Assembly (NCBI RefSeq): GCF_002305875.1
Contig: NZ_CP022098.1
Span: forward strand, 8,928,001-8,992,000
Direction: 5' to 3'
From: Cystobacter fuscus
GTDB lineage: Bacteria > Myxococcota > Myxococcia > Myxococcales > Myxococcaceae
Length of the DNA: 64,000 nt
The notes beneath the pieces were generated by a model that ran no database searches, had not been told where the DNA came from, and saw nothing but the letters and a program-made list of their open reading frames with translations. The number at the start of each line of letters is the position of its first letter. Position 1 is the first letter of the stretch. The position numbers and the translations under genes were made by a program. Of this stretch, positions 59,350 to 64,000 are shown in pieces.

Positions 59350-60865
59350 GCTCCACGGTGACGACATAGGCCCCCCGCGCGCCCACGTGCCGATCAGGCC
59401 CGTAACTCACGGGAGGCATCAGCCCTGTTTCAAAGGCATACAGGCTCTCCATGTGGCCGAGCAGCCGGGCCCGGCTCAGCTGTCTGCCGGTGCGGCGCAG
59501 AGCCTCGGTCAACACGGCCGCGGCCGTATACGCGGACACCTGGGGCAGCCGGTGGCGCTCCGAGGCGTGTACCCCAGCCCTCAGTCGATTGAAGGATGCC
59601 ACCGCGTCAGGCCGCTCGTCCGAGGGCAGGCTCGAGTAGGCGAGGAAGAGGTGCCCATCGAGGAAGGCCGGTGCCTCCATGGCCGCCCGAGCCGAGAGTG
59701 AGCCCGAGAGCAACAGGTAGGGAGCCCAACCCAGCGCCCGCGCCTTGCCCATGAGTCCCGCCAACTCCTCCTCATTGCCGAGGAACAGGACCAGCCTCGT
59801 GCCGCTCTGTTTCAACCGCGTGGCGACCTCCGGGTCGAACCGGCCGCGCTCGTACCGCAGCACCTCGACCCGCTCCCAGCCATGCGCTCGAAACCGCCCG
59901 CGCGCCACACGGGCCGCCTCGGCCAGGCTCTCCTGCGCCGGGTGGATGATGGCCACCCGAGGCCCGTGCGTGTGCAGCGCCCTGGCGGCATACTCGGCGA
60001 GCACCTGGACCTGCGCCCCTACCCCGGAGAGGGTGTAGAAAACCTGGCGGCCTGGCGGCCCGCCCTCCCACGTCCACGGCGTCAGCGGACCGATGAGGGG
60101 AACCCGCTCCTGCTCGGCCAGCACCGCCAGCTCCCTCTCCGCCCCCGGCACCAGCCCGCTGAGCAGCGCGAAGACAGAACCCCGAGCCAGGAGTTCCCGT
60201 GCGCTCGAGAGGCCCGTGCCCAGATCACTGTCATACTCCGCGAGGACCAGCTCGAGCCGGCGTCCGTGAATCCCTCCGGAGGCATTGAGAGCGTCACAAT
60301 AGGCGCTCAACAATCCCGCCATGGCCCGGCCCATCTCGCCCAACCGGCCGCGCGTGGGGAGCACCACCCCCAGCCGGATCTCCGACTCCGTCAGCCCGGG
60401 ATCGCCCTGCTCTTCCAGGTGCTGGAGGTAGGCCAGCAAGCTCGCCATGTCCTCCGCGGACATGGAGTAGCGAGGCATGGCTGGGTCCAATCGGTTGCCG
60501 TCGGGGTCGACTCCCTCGGTCACTGCGCGAGCCACGCTCTTGTCCGAGAAGGAGGCGTGTTTCCTGCCATTCGGGTGGAGATGGCCATAGGGCTTGGTGA
60601 GTTGGGACCAGGTGATCTCCGGGGGCCGCAGCCCGCCCTCGGATTGGCCCAGGCCCTCCTCTCCATGGCAGTTGGCGCAGGGCACGGCGCTGCCCGGCAG
60701 GCGTGCTCCCATTCCAATTTCCGCCGAGATCTCCCTCCCCGTGGGGCTCTGCCCCTCGAGGTAGATCTTCCTGCCCGCCTGCTCGTGCGCCGTGAGCCCC
60801 ATCGGGCGCCCGGCGCCGCAGCAGAACAGGGTCACCAGCCACCAGCCACAGAGTCTGAAACCCAT
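59297..60865 (-). CDS. Cytochrome c fused to a periplasmic binding protein
   Basis: 522 residues. A signal peptide is followed by a class I cytochrome c domain (about 25-150) with one heme site CANCH (about 63) and a possible axial Met in AMPRYSM. The rest (about 160-500) is a branched-chain amino acid-type periplasmic binding domain (Peripla_BP_6): IRLGVVLPTRGRLGEMGRAMAGLLSAYCDALNASGG starts it. The fusion suggests a redox-linked sensor or ligand-delivery protein in the periplasm. It is the last gene of the operon, 12 bases after the double SCO gene. Ligand unknown. Confidence 0.87.
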   Translation of the reverse strand: MGFRLCGWWLVTLFCCGAGRPMGLTAHEQAGRKIYLEGQSPTGREISAEIGMGARLPGSAVPCANCHGEEGLGQSEGGLRPPEITWSQLTKPYGHLHPNGRKHASFSDKSVARAVTEGVDPDGNRLDPAMPRYSMSAEDMASLLAYLQHLEEQGDPGLTESEIRLGVVLPTRGRLGEMGRAMAGLLSAYCDALNASGGIHGRRLELVLAEYDSDLGTGLSSARELLARGSVFALLSGLVPGAERELAVLAEQERVPLIGPLTPWTWEGGPPGRQVFYTLSGVGAQVQVLAEYAARALHTHGPRVAIIHPAQESLAEAARVARGRFRAHGWERVEVLRYERGRFDPEVATRLKQSGTRLVLFLGNEEELAGLMGKARALGWAPYLLLSGSLSARAAMEAPAFLDGHLFLAYSSLPSDERPDAVASFNRLRAGVHASERHRLPQVSAYTAAAVLTEALRRTGRQLSRARLLGHMESLYAFETGLMPPVSYGPDRHVGARGAYVVTVELTTRTFRPLGGWRALRP

Positions 60866-60877
60866 GGAGCAGCCCCC

Positions 60878-61996
60878 TCACGGCCGCCCGGCCAGCTCTC
60901 TCAGACGCTCGGCGATGGCCGCCGCGGGCGTGTCCGGACGCAGCCGCGTCCAGTGCCTGCTCCTGACATTCCCGGCGATGAACAGGGAGGTGTGCTCCTC
61001 GACGTCTTCCACCGTCTGCCCGAACCTGCCGAGCACCTGTCCCACGTCCTCCTTGCTTCCGGTGAGGAAGGTCCATCCCTCGGCCTCCGCCTGGTGGCGG
61101 CGGGCGAACTTCTTCAGCTCCTGGGGTGTGTCGAAGGAAGGGTCCGCACTGATGGAGATGAAATGCACCTCCTTGCCAAACCTCTCGCCCAGCTCCCGCT
61201 TGACCTGCAGGAGCTTCTGGGTGAGCAACGGACAGGCGGTCTGGCAACGCGTGAAGAAGAAGGAGATGACGACCACCCGATCCTTCAACACATCACTGTA
61301 GAACCGGACCGTCTTTCCCTCCTGCGTGAGCAGGGGCGCATCGGTGAAGTAGCTCCTGGACTTCTCCTCGGGCTGGGAGGCCGAGCCCGTGCTGGGAGAT
61401 GGCTCGACGGCCTTGCTGCTCCGGCGGGCCGCCGCCAGCTCATCCACCTTCGCCAGGATCTGCTCGTGGCTGGGAAAGCCATTGAGCCGCACCCACTTGC
61501 CCGTGCGCATGTCGCCCACCAGCACCATGGGCGCATGGTTGTTATAATCGGGCGTGTAGGCACCCAGCCCCCCGAGCACCCGGGACACGTCCTGCTTGTC
61601 TCCGGTGAGCCAGGTCCATCCCTGGCGCGCCTTGTACCGCGCGGCATAGGCCTTCAACCGCGCGGGCGTGTCCCGCGTGGCATCGAGGGAGACAGACACC
61701 AGCCGCACCTCCTTCTCCAAGCGCTCGCCGAGCGACTCCTGCACCCTGGCGAAGAGCGAGGAGAGCACGGGGCACACGGTGGTGCAGGAGGTGAAGACGA
61801 AGTCCATGACGATGATCTTGTTGGAGAGGACATCACTGTTGAAGTAGACGGGCACGCCCTCCTGATTGAGCAGCTCCGCGTCGACGAGGCGGACCTCGGC
61901 GGAGGAAGAGGCCTGCTGAGCATGAGCCATCGCCGCCAGCAGCAGCACCCCCAGGGAACCTGCCACGGCCAGGCTAGTTCTTCGCTTGTGGACCAC
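60878..61996 (-). CDS. Tandem double SCO1/SenC family protein
   Basis: 372 residues. A signal peptide (ends AMAHAQ) is followed by two SCO thioredoxin-fold domains. Domain 1 (about 35-195): CTTVCP copper motif and His in NNHAPMVLVG. Domain 2 (about 215-365): CQTACP motif and His in EEHTSLFIAG. Both have complete C-x3-C-P plus His sets for copper. SCO proteins deliver copper to cytochrome oxidase Cu-A or reduce disulfides. A tandem copy in one chain is unusual. It overlaps the upstream propeller gene by 23 bases, so translation is coupled. Confidence 0.9.
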   Translation of the reverse strand: MVHKRRTSLAVAGSLGVLLLAAMAHAQQASSSAEVRLVDAELLNQEGVPVYFNSDVLSNKIIVMDFVFTSCTTVCPVLSSLFARVQESLGERLEKEVRLVSVSLDATRDTPARLKAYAARYKARQGWTWLTGDKQDVSRVLGGLGAYTPDYNNHAPMVLVGDMRTGKWVRLNGFPSHEQILAKVDELAAARRSSKAVEPSPSTGSASQPEEKSRSYFTDAPLLTQEGKTVRFYSDVLKDRVVVISFFFTRCQTACPLLTQKLLQVKRELGERFGKEVHFISISADPSFDTPQELKKFARRHQAEAEGWTFLTGSKEDVGQVLGRFGQTVEDVEEHTSLFIAGNVRSRHWTRLRPDTPAAAIAERLRELAGRP

Positions 61997-63971
61997 GGGC
62001 CTCTTCCTCTCTCTTGGTTTGGTTCTGCGTCATGCCCCCCACCCAGAGGGTGCGATAGGGCAGCTCGCCATACTTCAGCTTCAACTCGGGCACCGCCACG
62101 TAGAGGTAGTACGAGCCAGCGCGTGGCAGCGAGGGCTCCACCTCGTACACGCCCTCGCCCACCTCCCGAGCGGTCATCTCCGTGCGCTGCCGCCCCGGAG
62201 CGGCGTAGGTGAGGACCTTCACCGCCAACCCGGTGGCGGGCTGATGGGTCGCGGCCTCGCGAAGCATGAAACGCAGCAACGGCTTCTGGCCCACTGAAAA
62301 CCGCGCTGGAGCGTCCAGATACTCGATCTCCAGCGCGCCCAGCGCCTTCTTCAGAGCGGGGTTGGCCTTGGCCTCCACACGGAAGCAGTGCAGGACCCGC
62401 GGAGCATCCACGAGGAAGGCCACGTCATACTGCCCTGCCACCGGTAGCCGCAGCCGAGCCGTATAGACGCCGGGTTCCACTTCCCGCAGGCGCCTGTCCA
62501 CCACCTGCACCGCCCGGGCGTTGTGCCCGTAGTTCCCAAAACTCCCCATGGGAGCATTCATGCCCTCCATGTAGAAGGACGTGGTGTTGTCAGCGGGACT
62601 GGCCACGAAGATGGCCGCCTCGATGGAGGCCTGGGAGATGGAGTCGGCGATGCTCAGGTCCCCCGCGAGCTTGGGGGCGGACTGGCCCGCGGAAAAGCCT
62701 TGCACCGTGGGCTGCTTGCCCCTCCCCAGGGTGGAGAGATTGATCATCTCCACCCGCTCCGAGTCCAGCAACCGCACATAGGCGAAGGCCCGGGTGAAGC
62801 CGAGCTGGTAGGGCTGCCCGCTCACGGGGATGCCGTGCACGAGCTGGTTCTCCGCCGCATCCACGACGTACACCTCGTGCTCGACGGGATTGACGATCAG
62901 GCCCCAACGGCCGTCCTGGGAGAAGCGCATGGGACCCAGGCCCGGCCTCGCGGACAGCCGCGCCACCTCCTCCAGGCGAGCGCCGTCAAAGGCTGTCACC
63001 GTCCCCTCCTTCCCATCCGCCACGTAGAGGACGCGGGAGAGCGGTGAGTAGGCCAGGGAGATGGGGAGCGGGCCCGCCTTCAGGTCCTTGACCTTCTCCA
63101 GCCGGGCGATGGAGATGACGGAGATGGTGCCCTCGTCCCTGTTGCTGACGAAGGCGTAGCGGTCGTCGCTGGAGAAGACAATCTCATGGTGCCCGCGTCC
63201 GGTGGCAATCCTCGCGACGGGCTCCAGCGACTGCATGTCTATCACCGTGACACCGCTCCGAGCCGGTTCACTGGCGTCATTGCCAACCCAGAGGTAGTGC
63301 CCATCCGGCTGCAAGGCGACCCGGGTGGGCTCCTGGCCCGCCAGCACCCGGGCCTCGACCCGGAACGCAGTCGTGTCCACCACCGCCACCGCCCCGGCCC
63401 TCGGCATGGAGACATAGAGCCTCTTCTGATCCAGGCTCTTGACCCAGTCAGCTCCCGGGCGCTCGAGCACCACCGTGGTGTAGAGGCTCGTCTTGCCCGT
63501 CATTCCCACCACCGGATCGATGACGGAGATGCTCGGATCCTTGTTGAGCACCAGCAGGTAGTAGCCGTTGAGGTCGATGAGCGGGCGGATACCGACCAGG
63601 CCCTTGAGATAGACACCCACCCGATCCTTGCACTCCCGCTGCGCTTCCGCCTTGTCCGACAGCAGATGGCCCATGTCCATCCACGCCGAGGGCGACAGGC
63701 CCCGCAGCGGAAGACCACTGCTCACATCCGTCATGCGCAGCCGAACCTCGGCCTCATCGCCTTCCATCAGCGGCCCCTGGGAGCCATGGGTGTCGTCGGG
63801 ATGGAGCAGGGAGAACTCCACCACCACCCCATTCTTGACGAGCCGCTGCGGGCCCTGAATGGGCTCGGAGAGGACGACCGGCTCCGTCCGGAGCGGTGCG
63901 AACCTGGCCGCGGGGACAATGAATGCCATGAGCACCGCCATGCACAGGACGGCGAGCACGACGATGGCCAC
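61974..63971 (-). CDS. Membrane-anchored YncE-like beta-propeller with YtkA-type domains
   Basis: 665 residues if it starts at GTG 63971; no stop is met before the window edge, so it may begin further right. An N-terminal membrane segment (about 1-22) leads to a beta domain (about 45-130) with MDMGHLL and a Cys, then a YVTN/cytochrome-d1-type propeller (about 130-440, repeated VIDMQSLEPVARIATG / FSSDDRYAFVSNRDEGTISVI patterns) and two C-terminal YtkA/FixH-like Ig domains (about 490-540 and 560-640). It probably works in the periplasm with the SCO and cytochrome proteins encoded next, in copper or electron-transfer chemistry. No heme motif is present in it. Confidence 0.82.
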   Translation of the reverse strand: MAIVVLAVLCMAVLMAFIVPAARFAPLRTEPVVLSEPIQGPQRLVKNGVVVEFSLLHPDDTHGSQGPLMEGDEAEVRLRMTDVSSGLPLRGLSPSAWMDMGHLLSDKAEAQRECKDRVGVYLKGLVGIRPLIDLNGYYLLVLNKDPSISVIDPVVGMTGKTSLYTTVVLERPGADWVKSLDQKRLYVSMPRAGAVAVVDTTAFRVEARVLAGQEPTRVALQPDGHYLWVGNDASEPARSGVTVIDMQSLEPVARIATGRGHHEIVFSSDDRYAFVSNRDEGTISVISIARLEKVKDLKAGPLPISLAYSPLSRVLYVADGKEGTVTAFDGARLEEVARLSARPGLGPMRFSQDGRWGLIVNPVEHEVYVVDAAENQLVHGIPVSGQPYQLGFTRAFAYVRLLDSERVEMINLSTLGRGKQPTVQGFSAGQSAPKLAGDLSIADSISQASIEAAIFVASPADNTTSFYMEGMNAPMGSFGNYGHNARAVQVVDRRLREVEPGVYTARLRLPVAGQYDVAFLVDAPRVLHCFRVEAKANPALKKALGALEIEYLDAPARFSVGQKPLLRFMLREAATHQPATGLAVKVLTYAAPGRQRTEMTAREVGEGVYEVEPSLPRAGSYYLYVAVPELKLKYGELPYRTLWVGGMTQNQTKREEEARGPQAKN

Positions 63972-64000
63972 CTCGGCCCGGGAGCGCTGGGCCTCTCTGT

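Overview
The window looks like chromosome of a large-genome myxobacterium, probably of the Cystobacter/Archangium/Myxococcus group. The GC content is very high and nearly all genes have GC-rich third positions. There are many signalling genes (a sigma-54 activator with its hybrid kinase, three GGDEF-type proteins, a PP2C phosphatase), many lipoproteins, and a tRNA-Asp gene followed by a decayed phage-type integrase. The species call is an inference from gene content only.

Left part (1-25 kb). After the end of an unknown gene and a frataxin (cyaY), the minus strand carries the translation block rpsB-tsf-pyrH-frr plus a degenerate receiver/GGDEF protein, with secA upstream. Next come an RlmM-like rRNA methyltransferase and a degenerate GGDEF protein on plus, and M23 peptidase, PP2C phosphatase, recN and a SWIM-SNF2 helicase on minus. 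A hydroxyacid dehydrogenase-apt pair, an F420-type oxidoreductase, a catalase-like protein, an autoregulated-looking tetR with a 24-codon mini-ORF and a metallo-beta-lactamase-fold hydrolase, a 5'-nucleotidase lipoprotein, and nadK with an ElyC/YdcF protein complete it.

Middle part (25-49 kb). A minus-strand sugar operon runs ROK regulator, RbsA-, RbsC- and RbsB-type transporter proteins, a sugar isomerase and a Gfo/Idh dehydrogenase. It is followed by rarA, a sigma-54 two-component operon with a readable -24/-12 promoter, a diguanylate cyclase, a small glycolipid-type cluster (GT2, ChbG/HpnK deacetylase, methyltransferase, PIG-V-like mannosyltransferase), a CocE/NonD hydrolase, a fadI-fadJ beta-oxidation pair with a palindromic operator candidate, and hemE.

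Right part (49-64 kb). tRNA-Val and tRNA-Asp share a promoter and a terminator. Beyond tRNA-Asp lies accessory DNA: a tyrosine-recombinase remnant that lost its catalytic Tyr, a discoidin/PQQ-type sugar dehydrogenase, a pair of lipoproteins (one with a JAMM-like metal motif), an IS3-type fragment, and a two-gene Ski2/Hel308-like helicase plus PD-(D/E)XK nuclease system whose second reading frame runs antisense into a LysR gene. This helicase-nuclease pair is the best candidate for an undescribed, possibly antiviral, system. A divergent lysR-MFS pair follows. The window ends in an unusual periplasmic redox operon: a beta-propeller/YtkA-like protein, a tandem double SCO protein, and a cytochrome c fused to a periplasmic binding protein.
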